A stretch of 23,291 nt of DNA from Chara braunii (GCA_003427395.1 BFEA01000259.1:1564741-1588031); one strand, 5' to 3'; positions 1 to 8,850 are shown, counted from the stretch's first letter. Program-made: numbers and translations. Notes: generated from the sequence alone by a model not told the origin.

Positions 1-22
1 CCTCCCTCTGTGTCGTCCCGCG

Positions 23-1592
23 TCATCTTTTCCATCGCGCACCCCACCACTCCCCCCACCGCCTACGGGTCATTTTTTCCATCGTCGTTGTTATGTCACC
101 ATCGGGAGGGCCCGAACCCAACCAATCTAGCTTCTTCGCATCCTCCGGCCCCGTTATGCTCGCGTCATGCCTGAAACCAATGTCGCAGGGTGCCCATCCG
201 GGGATGTAGTCGGGGTACTCTCCAAACGTAGCTTTCGCCTTCCCGAGCCTGTCCGTGACGACTTTTGCGGCGCGGACGACGGATCGTCGATGATCGAAGG
301 GCCGATGCATGGACGTGACGAGTGTGGGCTTCACCACCAGGTCCGCGAGGTAGAAAGCTTCGTAGTGGCTGCGCGGATCGTCTCCTGCCATGCGCATTAT
401 CCACATGCATGCCGCAAACAAAAGTTTGAAGCAGTCAGCCACCCGACAGAGACGGTCGTATGAGATGAAGTCGCCGTCGATGTGTGCACCCATTTGCACC
501 GCCGCGCGGAATGCATGCGAGACGCAGATGACGGTAGACTCCTGGTACGCTGCCATGTCGTCGTCCTCAGGTCTGTCCTCGATGTTGGCGCCGACGAACC
601 ATAGTGGCAAGTCCATGGACAGATCTATCGTGTGCGCGCATACCGTCGCACTGATGATGTTGCACCACTCCTCGCCGCACCACATTGCACGCGCAATGTC
701 CGTCGCTACGGACTCGAGCGAGTACTCGAAAGCCACATTGTAACCCCTTGGGCGGTTCCCGGACTTGAAAATCCAGCCGTGCAAGAAAAGATGCGCAGAG
801 CAATGTTCTCCACTGCAGCCGCGTGGGAGATCGCTTGCTGCAGCTGTGATGGGCCGGTGATCCTGGCTACCATCGTGTTGGATTTGGGCAGGACGACGCT
901 CCGAGGGACAACAGGCGCTGGAAGGCCGCTGGCGATGGCGACAAAGTACTCTCTCGTTTCGTGGACGATGTTGTATAGTCTTCGCCCCTCCCCCGTCGTC
1001 CAGAAAGCTTTGTCATCAACCCAAAGCACGACACGATTGATGAGGTCTTTCGTCATCATTCCCCTACGTACCCGGCTTGAACCAGGATCGCCGCCGTCCC
1101 GATCACTTTTGTTCTCGCCACGCGCCTCTTCTCTCGCCGTCGCAACAAATGTCGCTTCCTCTCTCGCCGCTACAACGGGGGCCACAGTGCCCAAAGCACC
1201 TGCACCTGCACCACCTCCAGCCTCGCCACCAACTGTGCAAGCTTCTGCCACGACTTCCCCCCCGCCGCCACGCTGGACGGACCCTCCGTCATCACCCGGA
1301 TCGCGCTGACGTGGCTGAGATGGCGTGGCGGGCAGTCCACCCGTGTTTCGCCTTTCGTCTACCTCAGCGAGCGCCGTCGTCGCCAGCGCTGGGTTGCCTT
1401 GTGTTGGAGTGCACAGGCGACGTTCGTGCAAGGGCTCGTCGTCGTCGCCAGCGCTGGGTTGCCTTGTGTTGGAGTGCGCAGGCGACGTTCGTGCAAGGGC
1501 TGGTCATCGTCGCCGCCCACATCAACGATGACAACCTTCTCTGTCCGGGTATCGCGGGCACGTGGTTGCTGCGCCTCGGGTGGAGGGATCAT
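23..1592 (-). pseudogene. Broken gene for a conserved Chara-type protein of unknown function
   Basis: Two long minus-strand frames (about 1431-706 and 784-23) and a shorter upstream one (ATG at 1592) read as one protein. The N-terminal part is low-complexity, rich in Gly, Ala and Glu. The conserved part starts near 1080 with LWVDDKAFW and RRLYNIVHETREYFVAIASG, continues through HGWIFKSGNRPRGYNVAFEY, ATDIARAMWCGEEW and DLPLWFVGANIEDRPEDDD, and ends at a TGA at 23-25 after RRRWGEWWG. I match this from memory to a large family of uncharacterised Chara proteins, some of which also carry a trihelix domain. No catalytic motif is visible and I assign no function. Two lesions break the frame. A 65-bp tandem duplication at 1381-1510 shifts it by two bases. 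Near 788, within TTTT, the frame moves back by one base between ENIALRIF and LHGWIF. Another frame change may lie upstream of 1592. It lies downstream of, and in the same direction as, the trihelix gene. It could be a pseudogene or an intact gene with an assembly error at the T-run. Confidence 0.6.
1381..1510. repeat. 65-bp tandem duplication (two copies)
   Basis: The block starting CGCCAGCGCTGGGTTGCC at 1381 recurs at 1446. The two copies are nearly identical, with a difference at GCACAGGC versus GCGCAGGC and changes at the very end. The unit is not a multiple of three, so it shifts the minus-strand frame. On the minus strand the peptide HERRLRTPTQGNPALATT appears in the second copy (frame of the 1595 segment) and again as HERRLCTPTQGNPALATT in the first copy (frame of the 1431 segment). 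Confidence 0.9.
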
Positions 1593-1595
1593 CAA

Positions 1596-2660
1596 CCTCT
1601 TCGAAGCGCTCTGATTAGAAGAGCATTGTCGTGCGCCCTCTCGTACTGCAGACGCGGTCGCCTCTGCGTGCTCTTCCTCCGTTTCAAGTCATCGTCGTAA
1701 TCGCCTTCCGCTGCTGCCGCCCAACCTTGCACTGAACGAGGAGGCAAGCTTGGTGATGCATCATCCAAACGCGCCCTCTTCGCTTTCGGGACATGCCGCC
1801 GACCTCTTCCCTGCCCTTGGGTGTCGTCAGGGACGCCGTCGCGCTTCTTACCACAGGCGCTCCCTCGCATGGACATGTTTCATGGGCACGTCTGCAGGCG
1901 AGCTTGGCGGTCCGATCGGATGATCGGGATGTGCTTCGTCGACCGCCGTATGAAGTTCCGTCGATCCGGCGAGAAAAATATATTCCGTTCTGGTTTGGCG
2001 TGACGACGACGAATACCCCTACGACGCAGAAGGTCTCTCCTCCGCAGGAAGAAGACGCCGACGCACACTTGTGTGGCAGAAGGAAGACGACCCCAGCGAG
2101 AGCGCTCCGCAGCAAAAAGATTGACGGCGAGAATGCTCCGCGGCGGAATGATTGGCGGCTGACGTCCAGGTATGCGACAGAAGGACGACGACTCCAGCGG
2201 AGATCCTCCACGTCTGGGGAGATGGCAACAATGGCGTCGGCGGTGGTCCTTTCGCGGCAGTGAAGATGTTCACGGGGTGCAGACGACATTTATCCTCGGC
2301 GCGCAGGCTTGTACTACACCCTCGTCGACCTGCTGGGTGTGCACCAGGCGCGTCGATCTTCTGTGGTTCAAACACCCCACTGCGGATCACATGCATCCGG
2401 GCTGGGATGCGCACGTCTGTAGTTAATGTCGCACATGGACCGCCCACGACGTCGCTTCTACGTGGCGGGAAACGGCATCGTCGACGGTGCAACGTCAGAC
2501 CGTCCCTGCCTGTCCTAACGTGTCATTATCATCCTCCCCAAGCCGCGAAAAGACCCTTCGACGGCCTTGGCGACGCGCGCCATTGCACTTGCCAGGGACA
2601 AAAAGTAAGAGAACCCACCTTCGCCCCTGGCAACCCCATCGCGCCTACCCCACGCAGCCA
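1596..2660. other. GC-rich stretch without a supportable gene
   Basis: Several frames are open here on both strands, but they are arginine/serine/threonine-rich and look like by-products of high GC content. A degenerate direct repeat is visible: GGCAGAAGGAAGACGACCCC at 2075 resembles GACAGAAGGACGACGACTCC at 2176, a spacing of about 101 bp, with a weaker third copy near 2027. The basic minus-strand peptide PKAKRARLDD near 1790 could be part of the N-terminus of the neighbouring broken gene, but I cannot join it securely. Confidence 0.4.
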
Positions 2661-2663
2661 CCG

Positions 2664-2706
2664 CCCCCCCCCCCCCCCCCCCCCAACCCCCCAACCCCCC
2701 AACCCC
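2664..2706 (-). repeat. C21 run plus CCCCCCAA repeats; minus-strand G-quadruplex candidate
   Basis: There is an uninterrupted run of 21 C (2664-2684), followed by AA-separated C-tracts of 6, 6 and 4. The minus strand therefore has G-tracts of 4, 6 and 6 separated by TT, and then G21. This satisfies any quadruplex rule by a wide margin, and the plus strand could form an i-motif. It lies between the two broken minus-strand genes. Confidence 0.9.
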
Positions 2707-2876
2707 TCTTTCTTCTCCTGACCCCCTTGTCCACAATCCCTAAACGACACACCCCCTTCCAGATGTGGCTCTATGCTTTTACAGCTACCAAAACGCAGAT
2801 GATGCACGATGGTCGTCGATAACGATGAGTAAAATGAAAAAAAAGAAAAAAATTGACCCACACAACTGTCTGGACG

Positions 2877-2902
<26 letters not shown>
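2877..2902. repeat. (AC)13 microsatellite
   Basis: A perfect AC dinucleotide run, followed by GCACACAG. It is one of three simple repeats packed between the two minus-strand genes. Confidence 0.95.
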
Positions 2903-2910
<8 letters not shown>

Positions 2911-2957
2911 CCAGTGCGGTCTACCACCGTGCTCCTAGACAGAAGAATCCGTGAACC

Positions 2958-2979
2958 AAAAAAAAAAAAAAAAAAAAAA
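2958..2979. repeat. A22 homopolymer
   Basis: Twenty-two consecutive A on the plus strand, followed by CAAATAAAATTAAG. It sits about 65 bp beyond the final stop of the trihelix gene, where it reads as poly(T) on the coding (minus) strand. It is therefore not a poly(A) tail of that gene's transcript. Confidence 0.95.
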
Positions 2980-3043
2980 CAAATAAAATTAAGACAATTA
3001 CGAACGCAATGACTGAACTTCAATCGACGCACGATCCAACGGC

Positions 3044-4675
3044 CTACATCGGCGACCCACCACGGATGGCGGCTGCGATCTCCGTAAGCGCGTGACACAT
3101 CATCCTCTCCGTCTCCTCGAACGCCGCATAGTGCGCTTTTTGGACTGCAACTTCCGGCTCGAGTATGTCACATTGCCTCATGAATATGCTGCATTGCCGC
3201 TTGCTAGATGAATCGATTGTCGCCGACATCAGTTCACCATGGCGGTCCATGACATCAGCGATCGACTCCAATGCCTGTTGACGCGCATTCTTCCGTTTCC
3301 CGCCTCCAGCCCCAGTGCCTGCGTTGTTGTCGGAGTCCTTCGCAAAAGAGCGTTCTTCAGGGCAGCCATCACCTCCGGCCTCGCTTCCAACAAACTCCCC
3401 ACCAACCGCTCCTCGCCTAGGCAGTTGCACCCCATTCGGACTGCCGGTGTCCGCGACGTTGGGAGGGAAAATAGTATGGTTCCCCAGCATGCCAGCGTGG
3501 ATCTCGTTGTACACCACCCTATCCATCCGGAACTTGAAGTTATGCTCCTTCCTTTCTTCGTTCGATAGCCTGAAGAAATCTTCGTGGCCGCTGGCATTCT
3601 AAAACCTCTGTATCTTCTTGTAGTTTTGGAAGAGATTGTCCCACTTCTTCATGCAGTCGTCGGCGTCTTTAGGCCTCCCCGCGATCGCCATGTGTTTCGC
3701 AATGTCGTCCCCCTTCCACTTCTTCGTGCGCATCCGCCCGTAATTGTGACCCAGCCCGGCGAGGTGGATCTCCTGCTCCCACTTGCATCTCACGAGGGCC
3801 ATTTGTTCTTCTGGAGACCAGTACGTCGCACACTTCCCGTCGTCGTCGCTGATGCCACCTCTGCCGCCACGGCCGACGGATCGACCACGAACAGCACCTT
3901 CGTCGCGTCCTTTCCCCCTCCCACCCGTCTTCCCCAAAGGCCGAATAGGAATGTCGTCGTCGTCGTCCCCTACTTCCACGTCCTCCCTGAATCCTTCATC
4001 TGCATCGTCACCAGCACCGCCATCGTTGTGTGCCCGCATGTTGGACACTCCTCGTGTGATGTTCTCCACAGTGGGTCGTGGATGCACCAGTGGTATGCGG
4101 GCGCCGTCGTCCCTCAGGTCGGGTTCGGTCGGCGTTGTGCGGTTCGGCATCGAAGGACGTGCACCGCCGATGCCCAGGGACTAGGCTGCGACTCCAGTGC
4201 ATGAGGGCCAGCCACTTGTCAATTGATTGGCGGACGATGCAGTAGATCCATGCTGTCGGCCTGCTGGCGATGGCCCGACACCGCCAGTAACGGACGCACC
4301 GCCACGAAGTGTGGACTGCTCCGTGTGCTCGCTTCCAGCATGTTGAAGGCCAGGTGTTGAAGGATCGGTGTCGATGATGAACGTACGGCTCACCTCCCTG
4401 GCGCCGCCAGAACACAACCCTAACCTGAGATCAAGTCCCCCGTCGTCGTCGTCTCCCAAGCTTTGGCGCAAGACGGAGGTGTACTCGCCGCCTTCGTTGC
4501 TAGCCGCCCCGCCTGCTCGTACCGTCTGTGACAACAGCTGCATCGACCCGCTGGCGAGAGGCAACGTTGGAAGTTCCTATGTCTCCGACTCCTCGTCCGA
4601 CGGGGGCAGTGGCGTCTCCCACGACTCTAGATGGGCATACATGGACGGGTCATACCGCCTTGTCTGTCCTGTCAT
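3044..4675 (-). pseudogene. Trihelix (Myb/SANT-like) DNA-binding protein gene with three in-frame TAG codons
   Basis: One minus-strand frame runs from an ATG at 4675 (MTGQTRRYDPSMYAHLESWE) to a TAG at 3044-3046, 544 codons including the stop. It is interrupted only by TAG at 4577-4579, 4181-4183 and 3599-3601 (codons 33, 165 and 359). The N-terminal third is acidic and glycine-rich (LGDDDDGGLDLRLGLCSGG), followed by a basic Arg/Gly stretch. The trihelix domain lies at about codons 283-360 (3829-3602). It shows the spaced tryptophans of the family: TYWSPEEQ, KWEQEIHLAGLGHNYGRMR, KKWKGDDIAKHM and CMKKWDNLFQNYKKIQRF. After the third TAG the family continues in frame (GHEDFFRLSNEERKEHNFKF, then FRMDRVVYNEI). 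The C-terminus is probably helical (SKRQCSIFMRQCDILEPEVA; MMCHALTEIAAAIRGGS). Domain architecture suggests a nuclear DNA-binding role; this family includes transcription factors and PIF/Harbinger-associated proteins. The three stops indicate a pseudogene, though readthrough is not excluded. Confidence 0.75.
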
Positions 4676-4888
4676 CGCAGGTCGTCTTCCACTGTGACCT
4701 GCAGCCACGTCCGCGCGTGCCTGCATGCCCGCCCTCGGACGCTCCCTTGCTTGCCGTTTCGATGACGCCCTCCGCTTGCAATGCTGCTTCCAAGGCCGGC
4801 ATGACAAACACACGTGGAGGAAGACGACAAACAGGAAGATGACCACAACGAGCACCAGCAGAGGCAATCTCCTATGCATGTCTGCCAT
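4580..4888 (-). other. Upstream in-frame extension with a hydrophobic segment
   Basis: The trihelix frame stays open upstream of 4675 to an ATG at 4888. This extension begins MADMHRRLPLL and continues with about 20 hydrophobic residues (core VLVVVIFLFVVFLHVC), then a very basic stretch. If translated, it would put a signal-anchor-like segment in front of a DNA-binding protein. Chance is a fair explanation, because the plus strand here is a GAAGA/CAACG-rich tract. I regard the ATG at 4675 as the more likely family start. Confidence 0.3.
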
Positions 4889-4891
4889 CAA

Positions 4892-5026
4892 TTGAATCGC
4901 AGGCAGGCACACTTCCACGCGACTGCTGCAAAAATTTCTTCTGAAATGCCGGTGTATAGGGCAATTGGACCTTCATATGTCGACAACCACTAGAGAAGAC
5001 GACAAAGGTGTCTGCCTGCGATTCAA
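4892..5026. repeat. 19-bp inverted repeat flanking 97 bp
   Basis: TTGAATCGCAGGCAGGCAC at 4892-4910 is the reverse complement of GTGTCTGCCTGCGATTCAA at 5008-5026 with one mismatch. The element is 135 bp in all. It lies directly 5' of the minus-strand trihelix frame, with the in-frame ATG at 4888 abutting the left arm. It could be a tiny MITE-like foldback or a promoter dyad. I saw no clear target-site duplication. Confidence 0.7.
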
Positions 5027-5325
5027 AAATTGACCGTTGCGGCCCGTACACTGCCCGAAGCGCATTTGTATGTCATCCCGCTCACGTCAATGTCCTCATC
5101 TGCCACCAGCAAGCGAGCCAACGATCCACTACAGACGCCCGCCTGCCCCTGCTCGGGACCCCCCGCTCCACCCTGTCGGCCAATGGCTACCGTTGGTGGC
5201 CGTTGCCGGCGTCGACCCGCGAAAAACCTTTGATGTTCGACCACCCACCCGACGGACCGCTCCTGGACCAGCAACCCCGTGTCAACGGGGCCATGCGCGA
5301 GACGCAAAGATTCCGTGAAACTCGG
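5027..5325. other. Non-coding GC-rich stretch
   Basis: Short open frames exist on both strands here, but none has recognisable composition or motifs. Nothing else is visible. Confidence 0.4.
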
Positions 5326-5329
5326 GAAT

Positions 5330-5502
5330 CCTAAATTTTTCAGTAGGTCGGGGGCTACTGGAAAATTTAGGACGATTTTGCCTGGGGAATCCTAAATCCT
5401 TTAAGACTCGTCCTAACGCCATTTTCACATTTTCGATCTCGAAAATGGATTCAGGATTGCGTGCAACGAAGACGCAATCCTAAAAACAGGCACTTTTTTA
5501 GG
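5330..5502. repeat. Cluster of stem-loops sharing CCTAAA ends
   Basis: Four potential hairpins lie within about 170 bp. (1) 5330-5346 pairs with 5355-5371, a 17-bp stem with one mismatch (CCTAAATTTTTCAGTAG) and an 8-nt loop. (2) 5428-5436 pairs with 5439-5447 (CATTTTCGA). (3) 5453-5462 pairs with 5472-5481 (AGGATTGCGT, perfect 10 bp, 9-nt loop). (4) 5479-5486 pairs with 5495-5502 (CCTAAAAA, perfect, 8-nt loop). Hairpins 3 and 4 overlap by three bases, so they are alternatives. No gene is attached. Confidence 0.75.
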
Positions 5503-5658
5503 AGTGTCTAACGAGACCCTTACTAAGTCAAAACAGAAAGCCACATAAGCCTTTTGAATGCCCAAAACCTCTGGAATCCCCAACAAAACATTCTAAAAAT
5601 CTCTAACAATGTCTTATTCCCTGCCGAGCTTTCCCAGACCTCATGCCCCCATCCTGCT

Positions 5659-6852
5659 AGGTTACAAGGCAACACAACTCACCCCAGTCCGGCCAGTGTC
5701 GTACCGACATCAACCCTTGGTTTTCCCTTGGAATGCCCGGCCCAAGGCATCCCCAGATCTCTCTACCAGGCCTCACGCTCCTGCTGTCAACAGGTTACAG
5801 GGCAACCCCCCAAGCTCCGGCCAGCGTCGTTATGGCATCGAAAAAATGCAGATCCATGAATACAACATGATTAAAAAAACCTAAAATGAGTTGCAAGAGG
5901 TGCCCAGAATCCTAAGGCATTCTCAAGACTTTCCTCATGAGATATGGTAAAATTCAGAAAAAATCCGAAAAAGCTTGGAAAAATATGAGAGCGTGGGGTC
6001 AAAACTGAGACTGCCTACTATCCAAAACTCCCCCCCTCAACAGGCGGGACGTTGGTCCAAGCTTTCAGTCCTCATACCATAACTCACTTGATCTCATACC
6101 CCCGTCTACTAGGGTAACAAGGCACCACAACCCTCCCCAGTACTGACCAACCTAGTTCTGACGAACAGGAAGTGCCTTCCTCCCTCGACATTTCCCTTAG
6201 CGGCAAGCCCCTGACCAGGTTACAGGGTCAATACCCCGGCGCCAGCTACGTCGAACGGTCTGGTTATGCCTTCCACCCTCTGCATAACTCCACAGGCCTC
6301 AAGCTCCCCCTAGGTCACAGAGCAAAGCTCCAGCACCAGCTTGTGTCGTCCCAACATAGTCCTTCTAACCTACTTACCTTAACAAACAACCTTCCTCTGC
6401 CGAGAGCCCCCTTACTACCTTCCATCCTCCAATTCTAGCTCCCCCCCCTTCCTTCCTTTTTTGAGATACCAGGGTCATTGTCTGGCTTCGACTAAGAAGA
6501 ATCAGAAAGACGGAAAAACGAAATTCACCCACGATCCAGCTCCTTCCTCGCACCGCAGAGGGAAGACTACTGCACAGGCATTCAGTCCTCGTACCAGAAC
6601 TCGCTAGATCTCATACCCCCCTTGCTAGGGTGACAGGACAACACCAACTTGGACTGCCCCAGTACCGACCAAACTAGTTCTGACGAATAGGAACTTGAAG
6701 TGTCTTCCTCCCTCGACAGCTTCCTTAGTTGCACAACTCCCAAAGTTATAGGGTCACTGCCCTGACATCAGCTACATTGAACAAGATGGTTATGCCTTCC
6801 ACCCTCGGCATAGCTCCAACAGTCTCAAGCTCCCCCTGGTTACAAAGCAACA
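5659..6852 (+). repeat. Degenerate repeat array built on AGGTTACAGGGCAAC, with a ~520-bp higher-order repeat
   Basis: The core AGGTTACAGGGCAAC or a close variant occurs at about 5659, 5792, 6111, 6217, 6312, 6627, 6744 and 6838. The last six form two sets of three offset by 516, 527 and 526 bp. The flanking sequence is duplicated too: GTTCTGACGAACAGGAA near 6155 versus GTTCTGACGAATAGGAA near 6676, and GGTTATGCCTTCCACCCTC in both copies. The array is C/T-rich on the plus strand and has no credible coding frame. It could be a diverged satellite or the internal repeats of a non-autonomous element. Confidence 0.75.
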
Positions 6853-6969
6853 GCTTCAGCACCGACTATTATCACCCCAGCCCGCCCTTCTAACTTGAAT
6901 AGACCTACCACCCTGAACACCAATCCGTCCTCTGCCCGAGCACCACCTTGCTAAAACCAACCTTCCCTT

Positions 6970-7150
6970 TCCTGCTTACCGAATAACTTTTAAAGAGTTT
7001 TAACTTGTAAGAATTTTTTGAAAACTCAGGAAAATCAGATATCAATTATAACTCGTTTTTGTGACTCCTGCGTAATCTTCCCCTAATTTATTCTTCTGCC
7101 TGGGGAATTTCTGAATAACTTCTCGAGTTTTTCCAAAAGACAAACTAGGC
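6970..7150. other. AT-rich non-coding spacer
   Basis: Sequence between the repeat array and the LTR-like block. No gene or clear repeat is visible. Confidence 0.5.
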
Positions 7151-7152
7151 CA

Positions 7153-7600
7153 GCGGCCTTGTGACGCCCAACCTCACGCCCAGTGCGACTTCCTGATCGG
7201 AGTGGGATGGGGGCCCGGAAGTGCGAAAAGGGGTGTGCCAAGGATTTTAGGATAGTGGAGGGGGGTGGAGTTCCAGGATGGAACTGAATCTCCTATGGCA
7301 AGCCTTAGGGATAGTTGTGCAAGATAGTCAGCGCGGGCCGAATCTGACTTTAATGCCTTGGGGGATATCATCGTCATCCCCGCGAGTTCCGTTGCCTAGG
7401 CCGGGCTCGGATTTGATGAACCGGCGGAATGTTATACGTGTCGCGCTGCTTGATTAATCGTTGGCGCTCGTGACAAGCCTCGGAGTCGGACGAGGCAGGG
7501 TCGCACTTTTTCCAGTCGGATCGCTTTAGACGACCGGAAAGCCAACAGGCTGTCACGCGGGGTTTTGTATGTGATTGCAATAAATAAAATAAATTAATTA
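7153..7600 (-). mobile_element. LTR-like block, minus orientation
   Basis: Read on the minus strand, this block aligns with 19380-19758 on the plus strand. Similarity is highest over the last ~130 bp: CCTAAAATCCTTGGCACACC, then CGCACTTCCGGGCCCCCATC, then AGGAAGTCGC, ending GAGGTTGG. Earlier similarity is patchy (TCGTCCGACTCCGAGGCTTG versus TCGTCGGACCCCGAGACTTG). On the minus strand it ends GTTGGGCGTCACA, a plausible LTR terminus ending in CA. The plus-strand relative sits directly before a primer-binding site, which supports the LTR reading. The boundaries are approximate and the upstream end is not found. Confidence 0.5.
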
Positions 7601-7639
7601 AAGCAAATCCCTTCCTGTTGTGTGCGTTCGGCTTCGAGC

Positions 7640-8110
7640 GAGACCCTTCAATTACGGTTTTCGCCAGTCCCCGGTCTTAGGAATCTTTTATTTTGATTCG
7701 GAACAACAGAGAATCATGTAGATAATAATCATAAAATTGTGGAGCGCTAAGCATGCATCAATTATGTCAATCTGATTTTGAGAACTGTGACAGAATCATC
7801 CACAAATGCAATCATCAAGCAAGAACAATGCAAGAAGCAAGACCGACTGACTCGAGCAATGACATAGTCAAATGAATGAGGGAAGAATGAGAACTCATAA
7901 TAGTCTCAGGAAGTACATGTGGAAGAGAGCATGGCCAGCACCAATCATGAGACTTCAATCATCCCTCTGGATATTACACTCATTTTCTCACTTTGTTGTC
8001 CGTCGTTTGGGCTTCTTACCATGTCTCTGTACTTTCTGAGGTTGTGGCTTCGAAATGTAAAGCCACCTGAAGCCTGCTAGTTCCAAACATTTTCATTCAA
8101 GTCCCATGAT
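7640..8110. other. Non-coding stretch
   Basis: AT-leaning sequence with no supportable gene, repeat or RNA. Confidence 0.5.
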
Positions 8111-8117
8111 ACGAAAG

Positions 8118-8642
8118 TCAACCATGACATAAAATTTTCTCCCATAGAGTGGGGAGATATGGCTGAGAGAAAATGCCCCTCCTGAGATGAGAAAACTCGG
8201 AGGGTTTAGTCACTGCCTCGTAGTCGATCTCTGCTGGCGATATGTATCTCTTGGCCAAGTCCACCAGTCCACCCCAATAAGAGTCGTCAGTAAAGTAGTA
8301 GGGGACCGGAGGTTTGGGGTAGTCAGTGAAAAACTTAGGACGAAAGTTATAGACTAGCTTTGTGCTCCCCTGGAGTCTCTCAGCTTTCCATTGCACAAAC
8401 CCGGCTGCTTCGGCCCACACTGCATCAAAATGAGGATGTGTCTCGTTCCCCTTTTTCAAGAAGATCCGCAGATCGTTGACTGTACCCTCAACGAACTCAG
8501 TGAGAATGACGAAGATAGACGGATCTTCGCGCTTGAACCCATCAATCCTGACATACTTGTGGGGGAAGCTCTCCCTGGCAGCGATCAGATTGAGGCTGTC
8601 AAGGACCGACTGATCAACTTTAATGGGGTTGATCTCTCTCAT
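8118..8642 (-). CDS. Unrecognised 174-residue open frame
   Basis: A minus-strand frame with a true ATG at 8642 and a TGA at 8118-8120. Its composition looks protein-like (mixed charged and aromatic residues) rather than a compositional artefact. Visible stretches include FPHKYVRIDGFKREDPSIFV, a possible strand-helix region TEFVEGTVNDLRIFLKKG, the aromatic-rich FVQWKAERLQGSTKLVYNF and PKPPVPYYFTDDSYWGGLVD. There is no signal peptide, membrane segment or known catalytic motif. It could be a single exon, a fragment of a mobile-element protein or a host gene remnant. I do not recognise the family. The surrounding sequence is non-coding and AT-rich. Confidence 0.45.
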   Translation of the reverse strand: MREINPIKVDQSVLDSLNLIAARESFPHKYVRIDGFKREDPSIFVILTEFVEGTVNDLRIFLKKGNETHPHFDAVWAEAAGFVQWKAERLQGSTKLVYNFRPKFFTDYPKPPVPYYFTDDSYWGGLVDLAKRYISPAEIDYEAVTKPSEFSHLRRGIFSQPYLPTLWEKILCHG

Positions 8643-8744
8643 GTGTTCAGATAAGTAGTTACCCCCTCATAGAAAGAAAAATAACTATGCTTGATTGATA
8701 GACGTCTGCCGCTTAAGAGTCTTTTAAATACTGTTCCGGATGCT

Positions 8745-8850
8745 ATTTCTGATTACTCAGTCTGTTTCTGATTGTTGTTTTCTGATTGCTGTTTCTAATT
8801 GTTGTTTCTGGTTGCTGATTCTTATTGCATATTAATTGCTGATTAGAAGA
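8745..8850. repeat. Degenerate CTGATTGTTGTTT repeats
   Basis: Short imperfect repeats of TTTCTGATTGTTG/CTG run through this stretch, with variants TTTCTAATTGTTG and TTTCTGGTTGCTG. They resemble the longer degenerate array at 9640-9830. Confidence 0.6.

Noticed and set aside
632-1700. Long plus-strand frames (632-1309, 1077-1700)
   Set aside because: They lie opposite the conserved minus-strand protein and are Pro/Ser/Arg-rich, as expected for antisense reading of GC-rich coding sequence.
2152-2822. Proline-rich plus frames across the C21 run
   Set aside because: Their composition comes from the homopolymer and CCCCCCAA repeats; no conserved segment.
3044-4675. Host genetic code with TAG as glutamine
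   Set aside because: It would explain the three TAG codons, but the gene family and elements look charophyte, where the standard code is used, and the LINE has stops of all types. Kept only as an alternative.
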